A model generated the notes under the pieces. That model was not told the DNA's origin, searched no databases, and saw nothing but the letters and a program-made list of their open reading frames with translations. The position numbers were made by a program, and so were the translations under genes. A stretch of 64,000 bases of DNA from Candidatus Thiodiazotropha sp. (ex Epidulcina cf. delphinae) (GTDB taxonomy: Bacteria > Pseudomonadota > Gammaproteobacteria > Chromatiales > Chromatiaceae): the NCBI GenBank assembly GCA_025656455.1, contig JAHXHS010000024.1, forward strand, positions 1-64,000, in the 5' to 3' direction. Below are positions 42,259-51,486 of the stretch, one piece after another (the stretch's first letter is position 1; each line of letters begins with the position of its first letter).

Positions 42259-44166
42259 ATGACTGATTACACCGAGATTTTCGGGCCTGACGGTTGGCTG
42301 GCGAATCGCATCGAGGGCTTCTCGTATCGTCGCCAGCAGCAGGAGATGGCCCAGGCGGTCGGTCGTATCATGGAGCAGGGCGGAGTGCTGATCTGCGAAG
42401 CAGGCACCGGCACCGGCAAGACCTTCGCCTATCTGGCCCCGGCGATGATCTCGGGTCTCAAGGTGATCATCTCCACCGGCACCAAGAACCTTCAGGATCA
42501 ACTCTATCACCGCGATCTGCCGATGTTGCGGCAGAGCCTTTCCAGTCCGGTTTCCATTGCCTTGTTGAAAGGTCGCGCCAACTATCTTTGCATTCACCGG
42601 CTCGAGAATACCCTGGTGGAGGAGATCCGTCTGACCAGGGAGCAGGTCGGGCAGTTACAGGCGATCCGAAGCTGGTCGTCAGCCACCGACAGCGGCGATA
42701 TCAGCGAGATGCCGGAGATCGCGGAGGATGCCGGGATCTGGCCCCTGGTCACCTCTACCACCGACAACTGTCTGGGCCAGGAGTGCTCCGCCTACGCCAA
42801 GTGCCATCTGACGGAGGCCCGCAAGCGCGCTCAGGAGGCGGATCTGGTGGTCGTCAATCACCATCTGTTATGCGCCGATTTTGCGCTCAAGGAGGAGGGT
42901 TTCGGGGAGTTGCTTCCCCGCGCCGACTGTTTCATCCTCGACGAAGCCCATCAGCTCCCCGAAGTGGCGGGCAACTTCTTCGGCGCCAGCGTCAGCGGCC
43001 GCCAGTTGCTCGACCTGGCGAGTGATACCGTCACCGAGTACCATCGTGAGGCCAAGGATCTCCCCGATGTGCCTGAGAGCGCTGAGCGTCTGCAGCGGGC
43101 GACCCGGGACATGAGACTCGCATTCGGATTGGAGCAGCGGCGAGGCGCCTGGTCGGAGATCGCCGGCAATCCATCGGTGATCGCCCATCTGGACGGTCTG
43201 CTGGAACACCTGGATCGATTGCTCGAGGTGTTGCGCGCCATCGAGGGACGGGGCAAGGGGCTCGATAGTTGCAAAGAGCGCTGTGAAATCCTCATGCAAA
43301 GATTAAGAGACCTGAAGGATGAGGGGGACATGGCGTCGATCCGCTGGTTCGAGACCCAACGCCAAAGCTTCCGCCTCAACCGCACGCCATTGGAGATCGC
43401 GGATATCTTCCAGGGTGTGATGGAGGATCATCCCGCCTCCTGGGTCTTTACCTCCGCCACCCTGGCGGTAGGAGGGAGTTTCGACCACTTCGCCGGTCAA
43501 CTTGGTCTGCAAGAAGCGGAGACCCACTGCTGGGACAGCCCTTTCGATTATCCTCGACAGGCGGTCTGGTATGTTCCCAAGGGGCTGCCAGCCCCCAACA
43601 ACCCCGCATTCAATCGCACCGTCTCCGATCTCTCCCTGCCGATTCTGCGGGCCAGCAGCGGCCGCGCCTTTTTGCTCTACACCAGTCATCGGGCCTTGCA
43701 GGAGGCGGCCGACTACCTGAAAGACAAGCTCGAATATCCGATGTTGGTACAGGGCACCGCACCGCGCACCGAATTGGTGGAGCGGTTTCGTAAGTTGGGC
43801 AATGCGGTGTTGCTGGGAACCTCGAGTTTCTGGGAAGGGATCGATGTGCGGGGCGAGGCGTTATCATGCGTCATTATCGATAAACTCCCCTTTGCCTCTC
43901 CGGGAGATCCGGTATTGCAAGCGCGCATCGACGCCCTGCGCAAGCGCGGGGGTAACCCGTTCATGACCTTTCAGTTACCCCAGGCCGCGATTGCCCTGAA
44001 ACAGGGCGCGGGCCGTTTGATCCGCGACGAGAGGGATCGAGGCGTGTTGGTGGTATGCGATCCCCGGCTGCTGAACAAACCCTATGGCAAGGTATTCATC
44101 CGTAGCCTGCCACCCATGACCAAGACCCAAGACATGAGTGTCTTGCAGCGTTTTTTCTCGCTCTGA
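42259..44166 (+). CDS. yoaA: ATP-dependent DNA helicase YoaA (XPD/DinG family)
   Basis: A 635-residue superfamily 2 iron–sulfur helicase that unwinds DNA 5' to 3' and helps repair replication forks. Walker A is EAGTGTGKT, the Fe–S cysteines are in YLCIH and NCLGQECSAYAKCH, the DEAH box is ILDEAHQLPE, and C-terminal motifs include TSSFWEGIDVRG and QGAGRLIRDERDRG. Length and sequence follow E. coli YoaA (636) much more closely than DinG. In E. coli, YoaA works with the polymerase chi subunit. It is co-directional with the DUF6998-like gene. Confidence 0.93.
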   Translation: MTDYTEIFGPDGWLANRIEGFSYRRQQQEMAQAVGRIMEQGGVLICEAGTGTGKTFAYLAPAMISGLKVIISTGTKNLQDQLYHRDLPMLRQSLSSPVSIALLKGRANYLCIHRLENTLVEEIRLTREQVGQLQAIRSWSSATDSGDISEMPEIAEDAGIWPLVTSTTDNCLGQECSAYAKCHLTEARKRAQEADLVVVNHHLLCADFALKEEGFGELLPRADCFILDEAHQLPEVAGNFFGASVSGRQLLDLASDTVTEYHREAKDLPDVPESAERLQRATRDMRLAFGLEQRRGAWSEIAGNPSVIAHLDGLLEHLDRLLEVLRAIEGRGKGLDSCKERCEILMQRLRDLKDEGDMASIRWFETQRQSFRLNRTPLEIADIFQGVMEDHPASWVFTSATLAVGGSFDHFAGQLGLQEAETHCWDSPFDYPRQAVWYVPKGLPAPNNPAFNRTVSDLSLPILRASSGRAFLLYTSHRALQEAADYLKDKLEYPMLVQGTAPRTELVERFRKLGNAVLLGTSSFWEGIDVRGEALSCVIIDKLPFASPGDPVLQARIDALRKRGGNPFMTFQLPQAAIALKQGAGRLIRDERDRGVLVVCDPRLLNKPYGKVFIRSLPPMTKTQDMSVLQRFFSL

Positions 44167-44245
44167 AAAAGCGGAGCCCGCGGGTGGGGGTACCCGGGGC
44201 CCCGTAAAGAAAATGTCAACTATCGTTTGATTGTCAGGGTTGTAA

Positions 44246-44641
44246 TCAATTGCTCAGGGCAGGGCCATAGCTTTTATCGATCACGGGGATATGGTTATCG
44301 AGCCAATTCTTGATAAAGTTCATGGTGCCCTCTTCAATATCCGTCTCGCCTGAGTGAAACTTATCCTGTAGATCGGTACAGGTCTGAACCAGCCGGTCGT
44401 GTTCTTCACGATGGGCATCCAGTCCGATATAGCCCCGTTCTTCCATCATGCGCTCTTCCGTCTCGAAGTGGACCACGACAAAGTCGATCAGGTTGTCGAG
44501 TCGGTTTCCGATGTTCGCGCGGTCTCCGTTGGTTACCGCGTCGTTGAGGGCATTGACCCGATCGAACAGCTCCTTGTGCTGGTTGTCGCAAACGTCCACG
44601 TTAGTGCCGTATTTCTCATCTATCCATTGCATAAGTGTCAT
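44246..44641 (-). CDS. Bacteriohemerythrin
   Basis: About 131 residues forming a four-helix diiron protein that binds O2 reversibly. All ligand positions appear: His in DNQHKELF, His and Glu in HFETEERMM, the two His of HREEHDRL, and His/Asp near the C-terminus (DNHIPVIDKS). It may carry or sense oxygen, suiting a microaerophile. Start 44641 has GAGGA at good spacing; an ATG five codons upstream (44656) is also possible. It stands alone between yoaA and a long non-coding gap. Confidence 0.92.
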   Translation of the reverse strand: MTLMQWIDEKYGTNVDVCDNQHKELFDRVNALNDAVTNGDRANIGNRLDNLIDFVVVHFETEERMMEERGYIGLDAHREEHDRLVQTCTDLQDKFHSGETDIEEGTMNFIKNWLDNHIPVIDKSYGPALSN

Positions 44642-45153
44642 GCTTGATTTCCTCATTTAGGTTATTTCCATATGTTGGTTTCATACCAATACAGCTTCAG
44701 TGGCTGCCGGAACGGAAGTTGTTCGGAGGCGCATATCGACACTCTGGCCGAATGTGCATAACAACACCGTTCGTCACAGGGCTGGCCAGCGTTCCACCCG
44801 AGCCGGAAAATAGACAGGCGCTTGGGAGACGACTACGCTGCACTGACGCAGCCTATTAATCCACTGGCTATATTTGAGTACGAAGCGTAGTCGTATCGAG
44901 TGAAAGGGGAAGGCGGTTGGCGTCGTTGCCGCCACCGCAAAATCGGATATGTTTTAGAGTAGTGTCCATGTCCTGCCGATCCTTAGTCTGGGCTATGGTT
45001 TTTCAGAATCGATGCAATCGATTCGAAGGGTTCATCCGTTACTGGTTGAGGATAGGAGTTTCATATAAATTTCCCTGTTTGTAAAGTGGTTTGTAACAAT
45101 TCTCACAACAGGTTAGCACTACGGCGCTTTTCGGGGTTAGGGTTAGTAAATCG
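44642..45153. other. Non-coding gap between bacteriohemerythrin and glutamate dehydrogenase genes
   Basis: No gene is visible in about 510 bases. A stem-loop has 11-base arms ACGACTACGCT (44829–44839) and AGCGTAGTCGT (44884–44894). An AGAGTAGTGTCCATGTCC stretch near 44955 resembles the CTAGTGTGGTGTCC motif family. GGGTTAGGGTTAG at 45135–45147 is a short tandem hexamer. Confidence 0.5.
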
Positions 45154-46572
45154 CTACACGCCGATGTCGATATAGGAGCGCGCCAATTTCTGCAGAGCGA
45201 TGATGTAGGCGGCGGTGCGATAGTCTTCTATCTCTGGTTTGCGGCTGCGGATGTCGATGATCTCTTGCATTGCTTGGCGCATGCTATCGTCGAGACCGGA
45301 GCGCACCAAGTCCAGTTCGTCGGCGCCGCGAGAGAGGCTGGCGCTGATCCAATCCGGCACCTTTTTTCCGGTGGTTTGCTCCAGGGCAGCGACGACATGG
45401 CGGCCGCGCGCCTCATCGAGACGGCGTTCGATGCGCCCGAAGCGCATGTGGCTGAGGTTGCGAATCCATTCGAAGTAGGAGACCACCACGCCACCGGCAT
45501 TCACGTAGGCGTCGGGGAGGATGGTAATGCCTCGGCTGCGCAGGATCCGGTCCGCTTCAAACGTGACGGGGCCGTTCGCCGCCTCGGCAATCAGTTTGGC
45601 GCGGATGTTCGGGGCATTGTTCTCGGAGATGGCCCCCTCGATGGCGGCAGGGATGAGGATATCGCATTCATACTCCAGCACCGAGGCGCCGTCCTCGATG
45701 AACTCCCCGCCGGCAAAGCCCTTCAGCCCGCCGTGGGAATAACGATGATAATAGGCCTCTTCGACATGGATGCCCTGGGGGTCATAGATCGCTCCGTCAC
45801 GCACGATGATAGCAATGATCTTGGCTCCGTCCTCCTCAGCGAGAAATTTGGCGGCATGGTAGCCAACATTGCCCAGCCCCTGGATGATGATTCGCTTGCC
45901 TTCCAGGCCGCCATCCAGTCCGGCGGCGTTCAATTCCTCTTTGTGGCGAAAAAACTCTTGTAGCGCATATTGGACGCCGCGACCGGTGGCTTCGGTGCGG
46001 CCATTGACGCCGCCATGGGCGACGGGTTTGCCGGTCACGCAGGCGAGGGCGTTGATCTCTTCGGGATAGAGGTGTTTGTAGGTGTCGGCGATCCACGCCA
46101 TTTCACGTTGGCCGGTCCCCATGTCCGGGGCCGGCACGTTGGTCGCCGGGTTGAGAAAACCCGGGGCGGCCAGTTCTCGGGTAAAACGGCGTGTGATCCG
46201 TCTCAACTCGTCTCGGGAGTAGTTGTTCGGATTGATATAGAGTCCCCCCTTGGAGCCGCCGAACGGGACATCGACAATGGCGCATTTGTAGGTCATCAGG
46301 GCGGCCAGCGCCTCGACCTCTTGCTGGTCCACGCTCTCGGAGTAGCGTAATCCCCCCTTGGCGGGCAGGCGATGGATGCTGTGTACGGCGCGCCAGCCGG
46401 TAAAGACCTCGACCTTTCCCCTGATCTCCACGGGAAAGCTCACCTGCAGTACCGAGGTGCAGCATTTAATCGCATTGGCAATCCCTGGATCGAGTTCCAT
46501 CAACGCCAGGGCGCGGTCGACCATATGGTCAACGCTTTGTCTGAATGTCAGGCCGGAAGTTACTTCTGTCAT
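45154..46572 (-). CDS. Glu/Leu/Phe/Val family glutamate dehydrogenase
   Basis: A 472-residue enzyme interconverting glutamate with 2-oxoglutarate and ammonia. The substrate region shows HRLPAKGGLRY, the catalytic Lys in TYKCAIVDVPFGGSKGG and APDMGTG; the Rossmann domain begins GLGNVGYHAAKF, and the C-terminal GGVVVSYFEW block is typical. Length and motif set resemble the NAD-linked catabolic or bidirectional type (GudB/RocG-like); coenzyme choice is not certain from sequence. It stands alone, with the AT-rich repeat just upstream of its promoter region. Confidence 0.93.
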   Translation of the reverse strand: MTEVTSGLTFRQSVDHMVDRALALMELDPGIANAIKCCTSVLQVSFPVEIRGKVEVFTGWRAVHSIHRLPAKGGLRYSESVDQQEVEALAALMTYKCAIVDVPFGGSKGGLYINPNNYSRDELRRITRRFTRELAAPGFLNPATNVPAPDMGTGQREMAWIADTYKHLYPEEINALACVTGKPVAHGGVNGRTEATGRGVQYALQEFFRHKEELNAAGLDGGLEGKRIIIQGLGNVGYHAAKFLAEEDGAKIIAIIVRDGAIYDPQGIHVEEAYYHRYSHGGLKGFAGGEFIEDGASVLEYECDILIPAAIEGAISENNAPNIRAKLIAEAANGPVTFEADRILRSRGITILPDAYVNAGGVVVSYFEWIRNLSHMRFGRIERRLDEARGRHVVAALEQTTGKKVPDWISASLSRGADELDLVRSGLDDSMRQAMQEIIDIRSRKPEIEDYRTAAYIIALQKLARSYIDIGV

Positions 46573-46591
46573 GGCTTCTTACCCGCTTTTT

Positions 46592-46627
46592 TAATGTTGA
46601 ATTTTGAATTATGAATTTTGAGTTGTG
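46592..46627. repeat. AT-rich heptamer-type repeat, third copy
   Basis: TTAATGTTGAATTTTGAATTATGAATTTTG has the same unit type as 4225–4260. It lies 20 bases upstream of the glutamate dehydrogenase start and could influence that promoter. Confidence 0.65.
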
Positions 46628-46653
46628 GTGCTCGCTTTGCTCGCGGGGGTTGT

Positions 46654-47130
46654 TTACTCATGTTCGGCTTGCTGGAATAGGAGACCGGCTAGGGTCGAAG
46701 CATCGGCTTGCGCTTGGGGCCTCTTCAGCGGTGTCCAAGAACGGTCCGTCTCCAGGCGGAAACTGCCCTTGAAGGCGTTGGGTGGATCGTTTCTCCAGTC
46801 TGCCGGAGAGAGCATGGAGAGAATGAGTTCACCTCGTCTGTCCTGATAGAGATGATAGATCCGCCCTGGAATTTTCTGAAAGTTGCAACGGGCGCGATGC
46901 AGCTCCTGGGCCTGGCGGGTCTCCTCCAAAATCGCTCTTGCCTGCCGTTGCAGATGTCTGAGCTGCTCGACAAGCACCTGCATTTTCGAAGCGGCCCGGT
47001 TGGCCAGATGCTCATCGGCCTGAGCGATCTCCCTGGCCATGTCGACAAGGTCAAAGGCAGGCGCCAAGCGACTCACAGGATAAGGGGAGCTGTGGTCATC
47101 GGTGGGGTTATCTGTGTCTTGTCTATTCAT
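46654..47130 (-). CDS. DUF2452 domain protein
   Basis: A 158-residue protein with the family pattern SPYPVSRLAPAFDLVDMAREI, a helical middle (QVLVEQLRHLQRQARAILEE) and a C-terminal IPGRIYHLY, MLSPADW. No function is established. Start 47130 (MNRQDTDN) is used because it lies five bases after the upstream gene and avoids 19 extra residues translated from inside the reductase gene. It is probably co-transcribed with the pteridine reductase. Confidence 0.8.
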   Translation of the reverse strand: MNRQDTDNPTDDHSSPYPVSRLAPAFDLVDMAREIAQADEHLANRAASKMQVLVEQLRHLQRQARAILEETRQAQELHRARCNFQKIPGRIYHLYQDRRGELILSMLSPADWRNDPPNAFKGSFRLETDRSWTPLKRPQAQADASTLAGLLFQQAEHE

Positions 47131-47134
47131 TGTC

Positions 47135-47890
47135 TCACTGTTGCAGTGTTCTACCGCCGTCGACGGCGATGATCTGTCCGGTGACATAACGGGCGTCTCG
47201 AAACAGAAACAGCAAGGTGTCGGCGATATCTTCCACGGTGCCGGCCCGTTTCAGGGCGGTGCGTTCGAGGATGGCCCGCCGGTCCTGATCGCTCAGGCCC
47301 TGCTCTGGCCAGAGGATGGCTCCGGGGGCGATGCCGTTGACTCGGATTGCCGGCCCCAGTTCCCTGGCCAGGGATTTTACCAGCATGACGTTTCCCGCCT
47401 TGGCGATCGAATAGATGGGGTGATTTTTGAGTGGCCGCTGGGCATGGATATCCACCAGGTTGATGATACAGCCTTTTGTCTTGCGCAGGAGGGGCGCTGC
47501 GGCCTGAGAGAGAAAGAAAGGTGCTTTCATGTTAGTACCGATGAGGTCATCCCACTGCTCGTGGGTCGCGGTTTCAACCGGTGTCGGGAAGAAGCTGGAG
47601 GCATTGTTTACCAGCAGGTCAAGCCGTTTGCATCGGGCTTCGGCCTGTTCGATCAAGTGCCGGTGGCTATCTGGCCGGTGAAGGTCGGCCTGGAGCAGCC
47701 AGACCGAATCCGGTCGGTCTGCCTCAAGTTCTTGTTTTAGCTGCTCTGCGGCGTCCTTGGCGTTGCGATAGTGCAACAGGATATCCATTCCCTCGGGATG
47801 TAAAACGCGGGCGATGGCCGCGCCGATACGGTGTGCGGCTCCGGTAATCAAGGCGCTCTTTCCAGTCAAATCGACTCGGTTTTGCGTCAT
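47135..47890 (-). CDS. Pteridine reductase (short-chain dehydrogenase)
   Basis: A 251-residue SDR enzyme with TGAAHRIG (the Arg of the pteridine-reductase cofactor motif TGxxxRxG), NNASSFFPTP and the catalytic YSIAK pair. It likely reduces dihydropterins with NADPH, as FolM does. It is followed closely by the DUF2452 gene and is divergent from the MidA-type methyltransferase, with repeat fragments in the gap between. Confidence 0.88.
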   Translation of the reverse strand: MTQNRVDLTGKSALITGAAHRIGAAIARVLHPEGMDILLHYRNAKDAAEQLKQELEADRPDSVWLLQADLHRPDSHRHLIEQAEARCKRLDLLVNNASSFFPTPVETATHEQWDDLIGTNMKAPFFLSQAAAPLLRKTKGCIINLVDIHAQRPLKNHPIYSIAKAGNVMLVKSLARELGPAIRVNGIAPGAILWPEQGLSDQDRRAILERTALKRAGTVEDIADTLLFLFRDARYVTGQIIAVDGGRTLQQ

Positions 47891-47958
47891 ACTGGAACTC
47901 CGTGGTTGAATAGTGCGTCGTAACTATTCAGCAACCGGAAACCGCGATTTCGGATGCT

Positions 47959-47990
47959 GAACATGGCCTATTAGGACACCACACTAGGTT
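47959..47990. repeat. Composite family A end fragments
   Basis: GCTGAACATGGCCTATTAGGACACCACACTAGGTTAATAG joins pieces seen elsewhere: GCTGAACATGGCC(C)TATTAGA is at about 61000, ACACCACACTA is the inner family A end, and GGTTAATAG is its outer end. It looks like a decayed or rearranged element end between divergent genes. Confidence 0.6.
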
Positions 47991-48039
47991 AATAGTATGT
48001 CGCGCCTACTCTAACGGATTCATACAGGTTTCTAAACAC

Positions 48040-49245
48040 ATGCCAGATTGTCTCAGCGCCCAGCCGGGCACTTCAGGCGGGACACTGCCCTTGCCTGACC
48101 CCACGGCGCAGGCCGTCAGCGATAGATTGTTGCGTCAGATCAGGCGTACTATCGATAGGGCTGGCGGAGCGATCCCATTCGACCGTTTCATGGAGATGGC
48201 GCTGTATGCGCCAGGACTTGGTTACTATGTGGCAGGCAGCCGTAAATTCGGCGAGCAGGGGGATTTCATTACCTCGCCTGAGGTCTCACCGCTGTTTGCC
48301 CAATGTCTGGCTCATCAGGCGGAGCCGGTCCTGTCAGCGATGTCAGGGGGGGAGGTACTGGAATTCGGTGCAGGGTCTGGGTTGTTGGCTGCCGACATGC
48401 TGGCGGAACTGGAACGCCTCGGCTCACTGCCGCAACGCTATCTGATCCTGGAGGTTAGTCCGGAGTTGCGGGCGCGGCAACAAGAGACCTTGCAGGCGCG
48501 CGTACCGCATCTATTGTCCCTGGTCGATTGGCTGGACGGCATGCCCGGCGGTTTTCACGGTTTCGTGATCGCCAACGAGTTGCTCGATGCGCTGCCGGTG
48601 AATCGGTTTCGTATCGCGGATGGCGCCGTTGAAGAGTGCTTTGTGGCCTATGATGAGCAGGGGCTTAAAGCGCATTTTGCCGAACCCGTGACGCCGGGTC
48701 TGAAAGAGGCGGTGAGCGATATCAGACAAGCCGGGGGCGAATTGCCCAACGGGTATGTCTCCGAGGTCAATCTACGCCAGGCCTCCTGGTTGCATGCCCT
48801 GGCAGGGGCCGTGCGGCGCGGCGCCGTGATCCTGATCGATTACGGCTATAGCGGCGCGGAGTACTATCATCCACAACGCAATCAGGGCACGCTGATGTGC
48901 CATTACCGTCATCGCGCCCATAGCGATTCATTCCGTTGGGTCGGTCTGCAGGATATTACCAGTCAAGTCGATTTTACCGCAGCCACGCGGGTGGCGCTTG
49001 AAGCGGGCTTCAGACTGGGCGGCTATACGACACAGGCCCATTTTCTGATTGCCAACGGTCTCGATACGCTATTGGCCGACTCCGATCCCAATGACCTGAC
49101 TCGGCACATGGCGCTGGTGCAGGGCGTGAAACGCCTGACGCTGCCCTCGGAGATGGGGGAGCGATTCAAGGTATTGGGCCTGCTGAAAGATCTGGATATG
49201 AATCTGCAGGGTTTCAGTCTGCGGGATTTTTGTGAACGGTTATGA
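48040..49245 (+). CDS. Class I SAM-dependent methyltransferase, MidA/NDUFAF7 family
   Basis: A 401-residue protein. The SAM-binding glycine-rich loop reads EFGAGSGLLA, preceded by the family blocks DRFMEMALYAPGLGYY and FITSPEVSPLFAQC, and later FVIANELLDALPV and DYGYSGAEYYH. Mitochondrial relatives methylate a complex I arginine; bacterial roles are not settled. The ATG at 48040 is followed by a 22-residue N-terminal extension before the conserved core. A family F repeat begins five bases after its stop. Confidence 0.9.
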   Translation: MPDCLSAQPGTSGGTLPLPDPTAQAVSDRLLRQIRRTIDRAGGAIPFDRFMEMALYAPGLGYYVAGSRKFGEQGDFITSPEVSPLFAQCLAHQAEPVLSAMSGGEVLEFGAGSGLLAADMLAELERLGSLPQRYLILEVSPELRARQQETLQARVPHLLSLVDWLDGMPGGFHGFVIANELLDALPVNRFRIADGAVEECFVAYDEQGLKAHFAEPVTPGLKEAVSDIRQAGGELPNGYVSEVNLRQASWLHALAGAVRRGAVILIDYGYSGAEYYHPQRNQGTLMCHYRHRAHSDSFRWVGLQDITSQVDFTAATRVALEAGFRLGGYTTQAHFLIANGLDTLLADSDPNDLTRHMALVQGVKRLTLPSEMGERFKVLGLLKDLDMNLQGFSLRDFCERL

Positions 49246-49249
49246 ATGA

Positions 49250-49333
49250 GGTTCTTCACCGCATCGAGTGGGTGGGAAAAACAAAATACGACGATATCTG
49301 GCCATCGGTAGATAGAGTTAATTGGCCGCTAAT
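49250..49333. repeat. Family F dispersed repeat, copy 1
   Basis: GGTTCTTCACCGCATCGAGTGGGTGGGAAAAAC... with GACGAT, GGCCATCGGTAGA and GTTAATT spaced as in the second copy at 58935–59020. It begins immediately after the methyltransferase stop. It is followed by TAATGAACGCTAATCACCGC and a family A end fragment (49373–49396). Confidence 0.75.
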
Positions 49334-49372
49334 GAACGCTAATCACCGCAAATTCAACGCAAATGGTTTCAC

Positions 49373-49396
49373 ATCTATACGTTACACCACATTAGT
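49373..49396. repeat. Solo family A terminal-repeat fragment
   Basis: ATCTATACGTTACACCACATTAG matches the inner end of family A. Its TTA at 49392–49394 is the stop codon of the leftward thioredoxin-fold gene. Confidence 0.7.
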
Positions 49397-49877
49397 GGAC
49401 GATCTCGGCGGTTGCCTCGTCTATCGCCTCTTCGATGTAGAAGATCAGGTAATCGACGGTATTGATGCCCACGATTCGCTCTGCGGCCTCTTTACCCTCG
49501 GCATCGAGAAACAGCAGGGTCGGTGTGACATGGACTTCATATTGGTGAATGAAATCCGCAGCGGTTTCAGGTTCGCCCTGAAAATTGGTGATCGTCTCCC
49601 CGGGATCGATCGACAGTTCGCGCATCAGGACACGGTTCCGGTATTCCCCGCTCAAGCGCATGGGTTGCAGCACCTCCTCCTTCATACGGTCACAGAATCC
49701 ACAATGGTATTGCGAGACCATTAGCAGTATCGGCAGGCGGCGCTGTTCTGACTCGGCGGCAAGCTGGCTGAGGTCATCGGCTGAAACCAGCTTGCCCGGA
49801 TCAGCCACGGCAGTAAGGACGATGGCGGTATTGAGCAGAACAGTGCCGATGAGTGTTCTTGTTGCATGACATGCCAT
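49392..49877 (-). CDS. Secreted thioredoxin-fold protein (SoxW-like) with CGFC
   Basis: A 161-residue protein with an N-terminal signal (TLIGTVLLNTAIVLTAVA), active-site CGFC in MVSQYHCGFCDRM and the cis-Pro loop VTPTLLFLD. It resembles SoxW/DsbD-gamma-type periplasmic thioredoxins that pass electrons to other proteins. A similar gene follows upstream on the same strand at 49943–50413. The stop comes from a repeat fragment, and the last residues TAEIVH are therefore not conserved evidence of function. Confidence 0.85.
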   Translation of the reverse strand: MACHATRTLIGTVLLNTAIVLTAVADPGKLVSADDLSQLAAESEQRRLPILLMVSQYHCGFCDRMKEEVLQPMRLSGEYRNRVLMRELSIDPGETITNFQGEPETAADFIHQYEVHVTPTLLFLDAEGKEAAERIVGINTVDYLIFYIEEAIDEATAEIVH

Positions 49878-49942
49878 TTATTTCGACTCGCTAGTGTAGT
49901 GTCCTATCCCCTTCAATATCACATGGAAGGCGTTCAGGGAGA

Positions 49943-50413
49943 CTATTCCAATGCCGCGAAGGAGGCGCCTAACGAGGAACGGAGTAACTCCCGGTATTCG
50001 TCCTGGGAATTATACCCCACAATGGGATCGGTCAACGGCTTACCGTCCGCATCCAGAATGAACAGGGTCGGGATGGCATAGACTTGGTAGCGGCTCTTGA
50101 ACTGGCGGCTGCGTATGGGATCGCCGTTGAAGTCGGTGATTTTGCCGCTCGAGTAGATATCGAATTCGCGTATCAGAGGAAGCTTGCGATCGCTTTGGAG
50201 AGAGAGTGGTTCGATGACCTCCTCCATCAACCGTACGCAATAGCCGCACTCATCGGCGCCGAACACAACCAGGATTGGCGAGTGACGCTTGCGGGCGATG
50301 GCGGAGGTGTCGGACCAGTCAGTCGTCGTCAGGGGCGGCTCAGCATGGCTGAGGCCGGCAAAGAGTAGTAGAACGAAGATCAGGTACTGCTTGATCATCC
50401 TGAGATACAACAT
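49943..50413 (-). CDS. Secreted thioredoxin-fold protein (SoxW-like) with CGYC
   Basis: A 156-residue paralogue of the neighbour: signal YLIFVLLLFAGLSHA, ADECGYCVRLMEEVIEPL and cis-Pro in VYAIPTLFILDADGK. The shared EEVI.PL, GxPxxxxxF and FLDAxGK patterns indicate a common origin. The likely role is reduction of periplasmic disulfides or sulfur intermediates; the partner is unknown. The start could be the Met at 50398 instead of 50413. Between the two genes lies a CTAGTGTAGTGTCC repeat motif. Confidence 0.85.
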   Translation of the reverse strand: MLYLRMIKQYLIFVLLLFAGLSHAEPPLTTTDWSDTSAIARKRHSPILVVFGADECGYCVRLMEEVIEPLSLQSDRKLPLIREFDIYSSGKITDFNGDPIRSRQFKSRYQVYAIPTLFILDADGKPLTDPIVGYNSQDEYRELLRSSLGASFAALE

Positions 50414-50526
50414 GAGTGATGATAAAATAGTAGTATATCAAGATTTACTAATATTTCAATATGCTACTCATTCTATTTGCCTGGAATCTGAGTGTTTTGC
50501 GGCGAATTGTGACCGGTTTCTCCCCC

Positions 50527-51486
50527 TTAGCCATTCATCATCGTCAACTCGCGCCGGTAGCGGTCATAACGTCCGCGATAACCGGCACGGGAAAGATAAC
50601 AGGGGGCCTGACTCTCAATGGTCTGGGGTTGTATGTCCAACGCGAGAAGACCGTTCCGCTCACAGACGCTGTCAGTCTGCAGGGAGAGGTAGTTGTCCAG
50701 GGTGAAGGGTTTTCCCGGCAGGTGGCCGAGCAGGTGCGCCTGCAGGCGCGACAGACCGCTGCCGAGGGGGAGTACGATTCGCCGGATTCCCAGGGTCTTG
50801 GCCGTATAACGGACCAATTCCGCCAGCGTATAGATCTGTGGGCCGCACAGATCGTAATGCCTGCCCGCTGTGGTTGGATCCTCTAGGGCGCGGGCAAAGG
50901 CCTCTGCGACGTCGCCGACATAGACGGGTGCGAAGCGGCTTCGCGGGGAGGCGAGAGGAAACAGTAATGGAGAGAGTTTCAGCAAAGCGGCGAACCGGTT
51001 GAAGAAACTGTCTCCGGGACCGAAGATCACGGAAGGGCGAAAGCTGGTGACTTTGAGTGCCGAGCCGCCATGTGTATGGGCTCGGTTCTCCCCTTCGCCC
51101 TTACTGCGCAAATAGTTGCTCGATCCCTTTCCGGCATCGGCGTGCAGGGCGCTCATGTGCAGGAGGCGGGTGGCGCCCGCCTTGATCGCGGCTTCCACGA
51201 TGGTGTCGACCAGCTCGACATGGATCTGTCTGAAGGTCTGTCTGCCCGATTCGTTGAGGATGCCGATCAGGTTGATCACCGCATCGCAGTCGGTGAAATG
51301 CCGGACTAGGGTCGCGGTGTCGATCTGCGGCGTCTTGATCAGTTCAGTGCCGGGGCACACCTTGAGATTCGCATGGCGTTGCGGATGACGGGTAAGGATC
51401 CGGCAGCCGATGCCACGATTGCTCAAATTGGCTACCAGGTGCTGTCCGACGAACCCGCTTCCGCCCAGTATGCAAACCCTTGTCAT
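50527..51486 (-). CDS. Complex I NDUFA9-subunit-like NAD(P)-binding protein
   Basis: A 319-residue extended SDR protein: GGSGFVGQHLV at the N-terminus, AVINLIGIL, SALHADAGKGSSNYLRSKGEGE (an atypical active-site YxxxK) and FRPSVIFGPGD. It falls in the NDUFA9-like/atypical SDR group; in bacteria these are not proven complex I subunits and may act on quinone-related or isoprenoid compounds. It is not closely tied to its neighbours, with more than 100 bases on either side. Confidence 0.85.
   Translation of the reverse strand: MTRVCILGGSGFVGQHLVANLSNRGIGCRILTRHPQRHANLKVCPGTELIKTPQIDTATLVRHFTDCDAVINLIGILNESGRQTFRQIHVELVDTIVEAAIKAGATRLLHMSALHADAGKGSSNYLRSKGEGENRAHTHGGSALKVTSFRPSVIFGPGDSFFNRFAALLKLSPLLFPLASPRSRFAPVYVGDVAEAFARALEDPTTAGRHYDLCGPQIYTLAELVRYTAKTLGIRRIVLPLGSGLSRLQAHLLGHLPGKPFTLDNYLSLQTDSVCERNGLLALDIQPQTIESQAPCYLSRAGYRGRYDRYRRELTMMNG

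Noticed and set aside
44165..44215. GC-rich hairpin after yoaA as a terminator
   Set aside because: Pairing around GGGTACCC is short and no T tract follows, so I cannot call it a terminator.
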